From contig JADYZV010000027.1 of assembly GCA_020852965.1 (NCBI GenBank), forward strand, positions 49,718-113,717: DNA of 64,000 nt, given 5' to 3'. Made by a program: the position numbers and the translations under genes. The DNA is from Pirellulaceae bacterium. GTDB lineage: Bacteria; Planctomycetota; Planctomycetia; Pirellulales; Pirellulaceae. Positions within the stretch are counted from its first letter, which is position 1. The number at the start of each line of letters is the position of its first letter. The notes under the pieces are model-generated. The model made no database searches and was not told where the DNA came from. It saw only the letters and a list, made by a program, of their open reading frames with translations. Shown one piece after another: positions 38,131 through 46,594 of this stretch.

Positions 38131-38703
38131 ATGCATTCCCAGCGGATACAGGAACTTTATCGAGACCATGCCGCTGCGCTTATTCTGTACGCTCGTCAGT
38201 GGTGCTGCGCGCCCGACGACGCATTGCAAGAAGCCATGCTGGCGCTAGCCAAATGCCAGCCAATCCCTGACGATCCGGTAGCCTGGTTGTATACCGCAAC
38301 GAAGCGACGAGCTATGAACATCGCTCGCGGTGAATTGCGACGTCAACATCATCACGCTCGCGCAGTCGAAGAGCACGCACAGTGGTTCACTGCGGCCGAG
38401 CAGGGCATTGAAAACAATCAATCCGAGAGTTTAGCCGATAGCGTGGCGACTGGGTTGAATGGTTTGGCTGACGATGAGCGGGAGCTGATAGTAGCCAGGG
38501 TGTGGGGTAATTTATCCTTCGAACAACTCGGGCAATTGCTCGGCTGTTCTGCGAGTTCAGCTCATCGTCGCTACCAGGCTGTACTTGCCAAACTGCGAGC
38601 CGCAGTTGAACCATTGATTGACGACGTCCAGTCGGAGCCATTGATCCCAGAAGTTCATAGCAAAGCCATCGAGAAGAAGCAGTTAACGGGAGAGAATCCA
38701 TGA
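38131..38703 (+). CDS. ECF-type RNA polymerase sigma factor
   Basis: From ATG 38131, preceded by a GGGGGG run, the product is 190 residues. Region 2 is LYRDHAAALILYARQWC, DDALQEAMLALAK and WLYTATKRRAMNIARGE. Region 4 is LADDERELIVARVWGNLSFE, followed by LGQLLGCSASSAHRRYQAVL, a helix-turn-helix. This is the standard two-domain ECF layout. The following gene starts within the last codons (38700) and encodes a membrane protein that could act as its anti-sigma factor. The GTG at 38077 would add 18 less typical residues. Target promoters cannot be inferred. Confidence 0.85.
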   Translation: MHSQRIQELYRDHAAALILYARQWCCAPDDALQEAMLALAKCQPIPDDPVAWLYTATKRRAMNIARGELRRQHHHARAVEEHAQWFTAAEQGIENNQSESLADSVATGLNGLADDERELIVARVWGNLSFEQLGQLLGCSASSAHRRYQAVLAKLRAAVEPLIDDVQSEPLIPEVHSKAIEKKQLTGENP

Positions 38704-39395
38704 ATAGCGAACGTCATGACCAAACCGAACTGAGTGATTTTGAAGCACAGCTAAGATCGTTGAAACCACGTCCGCCATTGGCTGCGACACGGCTCGTCGA
38801 AGAGGCGAGTGAAGCAATTCAGGTTGAACGTGGCCGACGTTGGTGGAGTACAAATTCTGAGACATCGTATGCATATTATCGCACCGTTGGAATATCGGCC
38901 TCGTTCGGTGCCTTGTTCGGAGCTGCCTGTACTTTGCTAGTACTGCGCTGGAGCGAAGTTCCTAGCCCAAACCCGGCGCCTTCGGTTGCCGCACTATCAT
39001 CCAATGGTGCTGCCGCCGTCAGCGAAAGCAAGCAAGATTCCGTGGTTGAGCGTGACGGCGACTCAAGCATTGTCCAAGTTGAATTGCCGCCAGAGTATCC
39101 ACGCCTGCGTATGAGCGGCAATTCCGTCTTCCCACACGATTGGTTGGACAACTTGCGGAGCTTGGAACCAGGGACACTGGAGGTCGGTTCGCGATTGGTC
39201 AGTCGGCAAGCCAATAGGCTTCAAGGCACAAGGAACGATTCAACGTTTGAATCGGCAAAAAAATCAAGTGTCGAGTCGCCAGAAATTGTTGTAGAAGCTT
39301 CAGACGATAGTTCGCGAGTCGAGCGAGGTTCACAGCCGTTGCCACAACGCCAGTGGATGCGACAGATGCTAAATTCGCCCCACGAGTTCTTTTGA
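38700..39395 (+). CDS. Single-pass membrane protein, possible anti-sigma factor
   Basis: The 231-residue product overlaps the sigma gene by 4 bases (ATGA). A cytoplasmic N-terminal part of about 60 residues contains SDFEAQLRSLKPRPPLAATR. One membrane helix (GISASFGALFGAACTLLVLR, about 63-82) is followed by a low-complexity outer part. That topology and coupling suit an anti-sigma factor, but the characteristic zinc HxxxCxxC motif is missing, so the role is inferred from position only. Confidence 0.6.
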   Translation: MNSERHDQTELSDFEAQLRSLKPRPPLAATRLVEEASEAIQVERGRRWWSTNSETSYAYYRTVGISASFGALFGAACTLLVLRWSEVPSPNPAPSVAALSSNGAAAVSESKQDSVVERDGDSSIVQVELPPEYPRLRMSGNSVFPHDWLDNLRSLEPGTLEVGSRLVSRQANRLQGTRNDSTFESAKKSSVESPEIVVEASDDSSRVERGSQPLPQRQWMRQMLNSPHEFF

Positions 39396-39406
39396 AAGTT
39401 TGAGCA

Positions 39407-40984
39407 ATGAATCGTCAACACTTTACCAGTAGACACTCAGCATTTTGGAGCCTACTGGTCGCGTCAATGTTGTGCAGCTCGGCGTCTGCCCAGAAGGTCA
39501 CAGGGTTAATGGATACTTCGATCGAGGCCGTTACAACTCGAAATGGTGAGTGGTTGCACATAAGCTCGCCAAGACAGTATATCTTGCAACGACAAGTGAA
39601 TTTGACTCCGCAAGCGGAGGCCAAGCCCGCGCTTTCTGTAACGTTGATTCCGAACGAGTTCGACCTGATTGATGGCAATGCGGCGGTGCAATACATGCAG
39701 GCCCTGGCCTTCGCCGAGCAACACAATGCATTGGACGCGATGCGAGAATTCCAAAGAAAAGGTAGGCGCGAAGCTGAGGCAGGCGGCGAAGACCCGTCGC
39801 AAGCAGAGCCGAACATTTGGTTAGAGACCGCACCCAGCGATCTTCCCTTGGAGCGGGTACGAGCGTATTTGGGTTACAGCAGTTTTCAAACTCGCTATTT
39901 GGACGAAGCGCTCAAGCGTCGCGACTGTGATTTCGATCGCAATATTCGCGAGGCCAAGGATCCGGTTGGCTATCTTATCCCCGAAATTCAGATGATGCGC
40001 GAACTATCGCGATTACAGAGCATGCGTTTTCGCTTAGCAATTGCCGAAGCTCGAATTCAAGATGCAATCCAAATTTTCGCTCAGCAATTGGCTATGGGGC
40101 ATCACCTGGATGAAGAGGACTTTATCGTGAGCAATCTGGTAGGAATCGCTTGCGCAGATATCGGGGTAAGCGATGCGTATTACTTGAGTGAAACGGCTAC
40201 GGCTCCGAACCTCTACTGGGCCATCGCCGCACTTCCCCAGCCGCTCGTGAGCATGAGACGCTCGCTAGCCTACGAGCGAGAATTGGCGTTCGAGCAGTTC
40301 AAACAGTTCAGGGAAGTCGACGAGATACCGCAGCCAGCTATCTATTGGCAGCGTTTCGTGGCTGAGCTGGCTGAAGAGGCAAAGGATTGGAGTGATACCG
40401 GATTTGGAGAACTGGAGGAATTCGAAACGCCGGCCGCACAAGCCATGTTGATTGGAGCTGCCTACCCAGGTGCCAAGTTTTTCCTGACCGAAGAGCTTGG
40501 TATGGAGTCAGACAAGGTCGAGGCTCTGCCTGTGACACAAGTCGTCTTCTTGGGCATGCGCCGCCTGTACGAACAGTTGCGAGACGATTCCTTTAAGCTT
40601 CAGTATTTGCCCAGTCCGCAGCGCGCGGGCTTCTCGCCCTATCAAGCAGAGATGGCTGCCAAGGATAAGTATGGTTGGATCACTGTCCTGAACAACTTAT
40701 TCCTACCAGCCGTGCAAGCGGCAGGCAGTGCTCGGGATCGTCTTCAACAACAGCTAGCCCTACTGCAGACGATCGAAGCTCTACGCGACCACATGGCGGC
40801 GCACGACGGCAGGCTGCCAGAGCTGTTAAGCGAACTGCGACTGCCTGCTCCCAATGACCCAGTGACTCTGCAACCATTCGAATATGTCTACGAAGCGGGC
40901 CAAGCCAAACTGGCTGGGGCGGTGACAAACGCAATTAAATATGAGTTAGTGCTCGTCCCAGCCGTGGAGGGCAATAGCCCGTAG
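39407..40984 (+). CDS. Secreted protein, unrecognised, third gene of the sigma operon
   Basis: The 525-residue product has a signal peptide (FWSLLVASMLCSSASAQ). The mature part is helical and acidic, with long segments such as ALAFAEQHNALDAMREFQRK and IQIFAQQLAMGHHLDEEDFI. I do not recognise the family; in Planctomycetes similar proteins often follow ECF sigma genes. It begins 11 bases after the membrane protein, so the three genes form an operon. It is presumably a periplasmic protein regulated by, or reporting to, the sigma factor. Confidence 0.6.
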   Translation: MNRQHFTSRHSAFWSLLVASMLCSSASAQKVTGLMDTSIEAVTTRNGEWLHISSPRQYILQRQVNLTPQAEAKPALSVTLIPNEFDLIDGNAAVQYMQALAFAEQHNALDAMREFQRKGRREAEAGGEDPSQAEPNIWLETAPSDLPLERVRAYLGYSSFQTRYLDEALKRRDCDFDRNIREAKDPVGYLIPEIQMMRELSRLQSMRFRLAIAEARIQDAIQIFAQQLAMGHHLDEEDFIVSNLVGIACADIGVSDAYYLSETATAPNLYWAIAALPQPLVSMRRSLAYERELAFEQFKQFREVDEIPQPAIYWQRFVAELAEEAKDWSDTGFGELEEFETPAAQAMLIGAAYPGAKFFLTEELGMESDKVEALPVTQVVFLGMRRLYEQLRDDSFKLQYLPSPQRAGFSPYQAEMAAKDKYGWITVLNNLFLPAVQAAGSARDRLQQQLALLQTIEALRDHMAAHDGRLPELLSELRLPAPNDPVTLQPFEYVYEAGQAKLAGAVTNAIKYELVLVPAVEGNSP

Positions 40985-41003
40985 TTGGACATCGACAAAT
41001 TAC

Positions 41004-41083
41004 GCTGGAGTCTAGGCTTCAGCCGATCTTTCAGCGCTGGAAATGTAAAGAAATGCAAAAGCGCCTAAAGGCTGGACTCCAAC
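41004..41083. repeat. Palindromic repeat, family E (TGGAGTCTAGGCTTCAGCC)
   Basis: Left arm GCTGGAGTCTAGGCTTCAGC and right arm GCGCCTAAAGGCTGGACTCC pair imperfectly. A second copy lies at 50,393-50,458, with the left arm continuing to CCGATC in both. It fills the gap between the secreted protein and the DUF1559 gene. Confidence 0.65.
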
Positions 41084-41138
41084 AAAATCCCGTTGACTGA
41101 CCACTTCACGACGAATACGTTTGACACAAGTGAGCGCT

Positions 41139-42707
41139 ATGATGACTACGAAATGTAACGCAATTGCAACTCTGACCAGCCTGCTACGGCCTGCACTGCT
41201 GGGGCTATTTGTTACGGCGTGCCTTGGCGGCCAAATAGCAACGCGGGGGGACGAGCCCACAGCGGTCCAAACAATCGCCAATGGCACAACTATGTGCATT
41301 GTCAAACTAGACTTGTCGCGTCTAACACTACCAGATGACGAATCGCTCCAGTCGCTGCAACGAGTGCTCAACAATGTGCGACAGGCCGTTGGCGATCAGT
41401 CGCTAACCTTCGCCGTCGACTTGCCCTATCGTCCGACCGACAACGTTGTACGAGTCATGGCTAAAACCCAAGGCATCCAACAGGAGCAACTCGTGCAATT
41501 GTTGCAACGCTATTCGGCAGGTTTATTCATCGAGCAACCCATCGCTCAGGGTGAGTGGACAATGGTTGTTGTTCGGCCGCAGCCTTGGCATGAAAATAAG
41601 AAAAGCGCGCAGATCTCCACCAGCGTGCTACCGCCGGAGCTCGAACTATGGCAACAGGCGCTTGCCGATCCAACCGATGCTCCGCTACAAGTTGCTATTG
41701 TGCCGCCGAGCTATTTGCGCCGAGCCTTTGAAGAGCTCGCCCCGGAACTGCCCGCGGCGCTAGGTGGCGGCTCCAGTCAGGTGCTGACGGAGGGAGTTCA
41801 GTGGCTACGCCTGTCGTACGACCCGAGCACTTTAAAAGGAAGTCTGTTGATTCAATCCGACAGCGATCCTGCGGCTGCCGCGCTGGCTAAACATGTTCCG
41901 AACATGGTGCGTGGCTTGATTGACCAGTGGGGAGCGAAAACGAAAATCTCTCAAACGACACTCATAGCGCTGGCGGGCTTGTTACAACCGCAACAGCAGG
42001 GGAGCCAACTTGTCTTACCACTTCAAAACGACGATGCTACTCAGTTAGTATTTTCACTTTTGAAGCTTACCGCCCAAACGTCTGAAGCTAGTATCTCGAC
42101 CAATCAAAGCTCATCCAAACTCAAGCAATTGGCTCTGGCCATCCATCACTATGTAGATGCCCACAATAGTTTTCCTCCCCACGCTGCGGCGCGCGGGGAA
42201 GATGGACGCAGTGGCCTTAGCTGGCGAGTTCACATCCTGCCGTATATCGGCGAAGTTGAGCTGTATCGACAATTCAAGCTCGATGAACCCTGGGATAGCC
42301 CGCACAACATCAAGCTACTCAATCGCATGCCGGCAGCCTACGCGCCGGTTCCAATGATCGCTGAATCGACTGCCGTCCAGCCATTTCATACCCTGTATGC
42401 GGCACCGGTCGGTGAGCAAACAATCTTTGGTGGCGAAAAACCGGTTAGATACCAGACGATCAGCGATGGTACCAGCAACACGGTGATGATTGGTGAACTC
42501 GCTCCCGACCAGGCTATTCCATGGACGTCTCCCGAGGAGTATCGCTACGATCCCAAAAATCCTGCGGCCAAACTGTACTCTCGCGATGGCCAAGCTCTGA
42601 CCGCCTACGCCGATGGCAGCGCTCGATCCGTAAGAATCGATAACACGCCAGAGGAGTGGAACAGGGCGTTCACGATGAATGGCGGCGAAATTGTAAATAT
42701 GAAATAG
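41139..42707 (+). CDS. Exported protein with DUF1559 C-terminal domain
   Basis: The 522-residue product (ATG 41139 preferred over TTG 41121) begins with a signal peptide (PALLGLFVTACLGG), with a possible lipobox at VTAC. The first 300 residues are an unrecognised exported region. The last 200 have the DUF1559 pattern: KLKQLALAIHHYVDAHNSFP, GLSWRVHILPYIGEVELYRQ, FKLDEPWDSPHN, ISDGTSNTVMIGE and ending in AYADGSARSV. In Planctomycetes DUF1559 is usually attached to a prepilin-type N-terminus, which is missing here, so this is a variant domain combination. Convergent with the DUF1549/DUF1553 gene downstream. Confidence 0.75.
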   Translation: MMTTKCNAIATLTSLLRPALLGLFVTACLGGQIATRGDEPTAVQTIANGTTMCIVKLDLSRLTLPDDESLQSLQRVLNNVRQAVGDQSLTFAVDLPYRPTDNVVRVMAKTQGIQQEQLVQLLQRYSAGLFIEQPIAQGEWTMVVVRPQPWHENKKSAQISTSVLPPELELWQQALADPTDAPLQVAIVPPSYLRRAFEELAPELPAALGGGSSQVLTEGVQWLRLSYDPSTLKGSLLIQSDSDPAAAALAKHVPNMVRGLIDQWGAKTKISQTTLIALAGLLQPQQQGSQLVLPLQNDDATQLVFSLLKLTAQTSEASISTNQSSSKLKQLALAIHHYVDAHNSFPPHAAARGEDGRSGLSWRVHILPYIGEVELYRQFKLDEPWDSPHNIKLLNRMPAAYAPVPMIAESTAVQPFHTLYAAPVGEQTIFGGEKPVRYQTISDGTSNTVMIGELAPDQAIPWTSPEEYRYDPKNPAAKLYSRDGQALTAYADGSARSVRIDNTPEEWNRAFTMNGGEIVNMK

Positions 42708-42718
42708 TAACGCAAATC

Positions 42719-43067
42719 GTTTAACGCCTAGCCGGATTGGCCGGTGGAGCGCGAGTGCAGTGTACTGTGGAGAGTCGACTCGATGCGGTAGCGATTGGAT
42801 CAGCGCGAGTGTACGGGCCAAGTAGGCGCAGGCAGGAGCGGAGTCGATCACACCGGGCAGGGGACGCGGGGCGCGCGAGAGCGAGGCCAGAGCATGCATG
42901 GCAGAGCAGATTGGCATCCGCGTTTGAGCATGGCAGGTGTCTGTCGCAGGTGCCGTCGCCTGCGCAGGCCGCGATAGTAGGTTGGCTGGCGCTGTGGTGC
43001 ATCAGAGACTCTACCGTTGATCAACTCACCTTGTGCATCCGCGTCCTGCTGCGGCTCGGCGTTAAAC
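42719..43067. repeat. GC-rich 349-bp segment bounded by 16-bp inverted repeats
   Basis: GTTTAACGCCTAGCCG at 42,719-42,734 and CGGCTCGGCGTTAAAC at 43,052-43,067 are inverted copies with one mismatch. The enclosed DNA is GC-rich and carries no convincing gene. It fills the whole space between two convergent genes. It could be a small non-autonomous mobile element or an integron-cassette-like relic; neither is shown. Confidence 0.55.
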
Positions 43068-43071
43068 AAAT

Positions 43072-44634
43072 TCAAGGCGTCATGGCAAATTCGGTCGAGT
43101 TGATCAGCGCCCACAGGAGATCAGATCGCCATTGGGCAAGCTTGGCACTGGCAGTATCGCTCTGTGTAGGGAGTAGTTGGGAAAAGGCTTGCTGTTCGGC
43201 CTGGCTCGGTTCGCGCGCGAGCGTCGCTAGAAACAGCCAACGCACTTGCTGACGTTCATCCATGTAGGGGGCTTCGAGAGCTCTTAATAGTCGACTGCTC
43301 TGTTCGCGCGAGACGCGGTCGAAAGCCTCGCCGTGCAGTGTGACCAGTGCGCTGACAATTCCCAACTTGGCCTCACTCGCATCCCCACGCAGTTTCCCCA
43401 ATTGTTGCTGCAAGGCAGCTTGTGCACCAGCATTATCTTCCCCCAGAACCTGGCGCGCGACATGTGCCAGGGAATTGCTCATCTGATTCTCGGTGAGTGG
43501 CTTGGCCGGCATGATCGCGTAACTTCCTTCGGGCGGAGCGCCGCTTACGTGAACTCCGCTACGTGCGTAGGCTCGCGTCTTAGCCAGCAGCGAAAGCAAG
43601 CGTCGCAAATTGTAGCCGCTTTCCGCAAAGTACTCGGATAGCTCGCGTAACAGTTGCGGGTTGGAGGCCATTTGTATGTTTCGCATGTCATCGATGGGTT
43701 CGATCAAGCCGCGTCCGAAGAGCAAGCCCCACACGCGATTGACTGCTGCGCGTGCAACATATGGGTTTTCGCGCGCGGTCAACCACAGAGCCAACTGCTG
43801 GCGCCGCGTACCAGAGCTCAGCCCACTGAAACCGGTTGCGACTAGCGGGCGAGGGGGGACGACTATTTCCGAACCGGGAAGCAGGACTTCACCCGTGCCG
43901 GTATCGGTCACATCACCCGCGTTTTGCATAGCCGTTTCACTATCGATCGACATCTGTGCAAAGTAGGCGGCAAACCCCCAAAAGTCAGTTTGCTTCCATG
44001 CGTCAAACGGATGATCATGGCACTCTGCGCAGTCAAGTTGTAGACCAAGAAAGACACGCGACGTTTTGGCAGCGATCTTCTCAGGTTTACCTTCGAGAGA
44101 AACGAAAAACGCCGTCGGGCCACGCTGCGGTGGTCCCGTGGACACCAACAAATCGGAGATCAAGCGATCGTAGCGCAAGTTCTCGGCAAATCGATTTCGC
44201 AACCAGTCCTGCAGGCCTTGCCTTCCCAATTGTAATTCGGGGCTATCCTGTTCGGGAAGCATCCAGCCGGCCCAAGTCTGAGCGAGATGCGAGGCCGCAG
44301 CGGGTGAGCCCACCAAGCGATCGATCAAGCGGCTACGTTTATCGGCAAGCACGCTGCGCGAGAATTCGACCACTTCGCTGGCCGCCGGCAGTGTGCTAGT
44401 CAGATCCAAGTGCGCGCGGCGCAGAAAGGTTTCATCGGAACAGCTTTCCGCCGCAGGCCAGCCGCTGGCGCGGAGCTGTTCTTCGAGCAGTGTGTCGACA
44501 CGCTCGCTCATGGCCGCATCGCGAGCGCTAGCAGCCGGCTCTTGCGCTACGGTGCGCGTCGCGAGGAGCAACAATCCAAGCAGCAAGATTACCAAGTAGA
44601 CTGAACTTCGCAAACGCTCGTTAGTACCGTTCAC
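43072..44634 (-). CDS. Exported DUF1549/DUF1553 protein (short form)
   Basis: I place the start at GTG 44634 (MNGTNERLRS), about 8-10 bases after GAAGG; the longer frame from 44754 adds 40 unlikely residues. The signal peptide is VYLVILLLGLLLLATRTVAQ. The DUF1549 part has FLRRAHLDLTSTLPAASEV, AGWMLPEQDSPE and CAECHDHPFDAWKQTDFWGF (a CxxCH haem-type motif). The DUF1553 part has LALWLTARENPYVARAAVNR, VWGLLFGRGLIEP and the Met/Leu-rich end. These proteins are abundant in Planctomycetes and are thought to be periplasmic or surface oxidoreductase-like proteins, often beside DUF1501. Here it is not paired with DUF1501. Function unknown. Confidence 0.8.
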   Translation of the reverse strand: MNGTNERLRSSVYLVILLLGLLLLATRTVAQEPAASARDAAMSERVDTLLEEQLRASGWPAAESCSDETFLRRAHLDLTSTLPAASEVVEFSRSVLADKRSRLIDRLVGSPAAASHLAQTWAGWMLPEQDSPELQLGRQGLQDWLRNRFAENLRYDRLISDLLVSTGPPQRGPTAFFVSLEGKPEKIAAKTSRVFLGLQLDCAECHDHPFDAWKQTDFWGFAAYFAQMSIDSETAMQNAGDVTDTGTGEVLLPGSEIVVPPRPLVATGFSGLSSGTRRQQLALWLTARENPYVARAAVNRVWGLLFGRGLIEPIDDMRNIQMASNPQLLRELSEYFAESGYNLRRLLSLLAKTRAYARSGVHVSGAPPEGSYAIMPAKPLTENQMSNSLAHVARQVLGEDNAGAQAALQQQLGKLRGDASEAKLGIVSALVTLHGEAFDRVSREQSSRLLRALEAPYMDERQQVRWLFLATLAREPSQAEQQAFSQLLPTQSDTASAKLAQWRSDLLWALINSTEFAMTP

Positions 44635-44788
44635 GTTGGCATGCCTTCGAAAGATGCGATGAATGGTTGCTTTTATTGTAGCAGCATCGGTACTGCGTCT
44701 GCTACTTTTCAAGACAAGAGTGGCCGCCATATCACACGCCCGTGCTCGTGCCAATGAAATGGTGAGGCTTCGCGAATAGTTTGTTCAT

Positions 44789-46591
44789 TTAAAGCGTAGC
44801 CCGGTTGCTCCAATCCTCGCTGGCATCGGGGGCGGTGGCATCAGCCGATTTGTCGTGGTAGGCCGGCCAGTGCAAGGTGAAGGTGGTCCCTTCCCCAACG
44901 CGACTGGCGACATCGATGTCGCCACCATGTTCGCGCAGTACTTTCTGGCTGACCGGCAATCCCAAACCTGTTCCTCGAGAGCCCTTGGTCGACTCGAAGG
45001 GAGAGAAGATCCGTCCCAAGTCAGCTTCGGCGATACCCGGGCCGTTATCGGCCACGTGAATCCGGACGTAGTTTTTCAATTGAGACAACTCGACGGACAG
45101 CGCGACTTGGCCTCGGTGCTCGTCGACCCGTTCAGCTTGGCTCACGGCGTCAATGGCATTGGTGAGTACGTTGAGGACTGAGCGATGCAAGGCTTCGTGA
45201 TCGAATTCAACCAACACGGGTTGCGCTGGACGCTGCCAATCCAGCTCGCAGTTGAACTCATTGGCTCGCGTCTGCACCAGCTCGACGACCTCATCGAGCA
45301 GGATGCGCAAATCGCTGCGCACCATTTCCAGTTCTCGATCCTTGCTGAACGAGAGCATGTCCAATACCAGGTTTCCGATACGATCTTGATTGCGTTCAAC
45401 GATCGCCCAACCCTTGCGAATCACCTCTAGGTCTTGCTTCTTCAAACCATCTTGGACCAAAAAACTACCACCACTGACTCCTTGCAGGATGTTCTTTACG
45501 TGGTGCGAAAGATTGGCGATGGTTTGCCCCATGGTTGCCAGCCGCTCAGCTTGAAGCATGGCGCGATAGAACTGAGTATCCTCGATTGCCAATGCGGCTT
45601 GTCCAGCGATAGCCAACATAAGTTTGAGATGTTGGTGTTCGAAGATGGTGCGTCCCTGTCGCTCAGCATACAATCCGGCAGACATGGCGGTGTCGACATA
45701 GATCGCACCGACCAGGCCGTAACGTCCTAACATGGGAACGCAAATCGCCTCCTGAACTCCCAAGCTGGCGATGCTCTCGACGTTTTCCCAACGCGCATCG
45801 TCCTGCGCATTGCTGGTCAGGACGCCCTCCTTGGTCGACATGACGTGATCGAGAATGGTACGACTGATCGTTAAACGCCGGCCCGCTTGTTTACCTGCCA
45901 GCGGAGCCTTGCGGTCGCGGCTATAGGTCGGCGTCAATTGACCAGTGACATCATCGAGCATAAGAAAACAGCCACGATCGCACTCGATCCACTGAAAGAT
46001 CAAGTCGAGTACTTGATTGAGTAGGTCATCGAGATCAACAGTGCGGCTGATCGCCTGGCTGACTTGATAGATGATCTCCCAGTCGCTGGAAGGCTGATCG
46101 TCGCTGACGACTGCTGACGCTGACGGCTCGGTCGCCGATGGGCTTTCCGCCGGGAGCAAGCTGCTTGGCTCTTGGATGCCAAGTAAGGAAGCGTGCGAGA
46201 CGCGCATGCTCTCCAGGCTGGAGCGAATGTGCGATGGTTCGACCGTCGGTTGCTCGGCTACGATTACCACTGCATTGGAGGCCTGCTGAGGATTCGGCTC
46301 AGGCCCCCCTGTGTAGATCATCAGTGTGCGACCAACCTGCACACGGTCGCCACTTTGCAAAACCTTTCCGTCGATACGCCGGCTATTGATGAAGGTTCCG
46401 TTGCTGCTGCCATTGTCTTCGATGCGATGTCCGCCACCTTCAACGCGAATTACTTTGGCATGATAGCGCGAGACTTCCGTATCGCGCAAGCGGATTTGGT
46501 TGACCGCTTCGCGACCAATTGTCGCAACAGCTCCGCAGATTGGGAAATGCTGTCCGTTGTCTTTTCCGCGAATCACGTAGAACGATGCCAT
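44789..46591 (-). CDS. FHA-GAF histidine kinase (soluble)
   Basis: The 600-residue protein has no membrane helix. Residues about 1-95 form an FHA phosphopeptide-binding domain (TIGREAVNQIRLRDTEVSRY, ending NGSSNGTFINSRRIDGK). A linker leads to a GAF sensor domain (about 165-335; ECDRGCFLMLDD, EAICVPMLGRYGLVGAIYVD). The kinase core has His363 in NLSHHVKNILQG, N-box NVLTNAIDAV, G1 VADNGPGIAEADLGRIF and G2 GTGLGLPVSQKVLREHGGDI. It starts 3 bases after the xylB stop, so both are probably co-transcribed. No response regulator is adjacent. The ligand of the GAF domain is unknown. Confidence 0.9.
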   Translation of the reverse strand: MASFYVIRGKDNGQHFPICGAVATIGREAVNQIRLRDTEVSRYHAKVIRVEGGGHRIEDNGSSNGTFINSRRIDGKVLQSGDRVQVGRTLMIYTGGPEPNPQQASNAVVIVAEQPTVEPSHIRSSLESMRVSHASLLGIQEPSSLLPAESPSATEPSASAVVSDDQPSSDWEIIYQVSQAISRTVDLDDLLNQVLDLIFQWIECDRGCFLMLDDVTGQLTPTYSRDRKAPLAGKQAGRRLTISRTILDHVMSTKEGVLTSNAQDDARWENVESIASLGVQEAICVPMLGRYGLVGAIYVDTAMSAGLYAERQGRTIFEHQHLKLMLAIAGQAALAIEDTQFYRAMLQAERLATMGQTIANLSHHVKNILQGVSGGSFLVQDGLKKQDLEVIRKGWAIVERNQDRIGNLVLDMLSFSKDRELEMVRSDLRILLDEVVELVQTRANEFNCELDWQRPAQPVLVEFDHEALHRSVLNVLTNAIDAVSQAERVDEHRGQVALSVELSQLKNYVRIHVADNGPGIAEADLGRIFSPFESTKGSRGTGLGLPVSQKVLREHGGDIDVASRVGEGTTFTLHWPAYHDKSADATAPDASEDWSNRATL

Positions 46592-46594
46592 GAG

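Noticed and set aside
42719..43067. A genuine integron attC site
   Set aside because: The arms are about 320 bases apart, much longer than known attC sites, and the inner L boxes were not found. Kept only as an inverted-repeat element.
42737..43252. 171-residue plus-strand open frame
   Set aside because: It crosses the inverted-repeat element into the antisense of the DUF1549/DUF1553 gene and looks compositionally random (Arg/Ala-rich).
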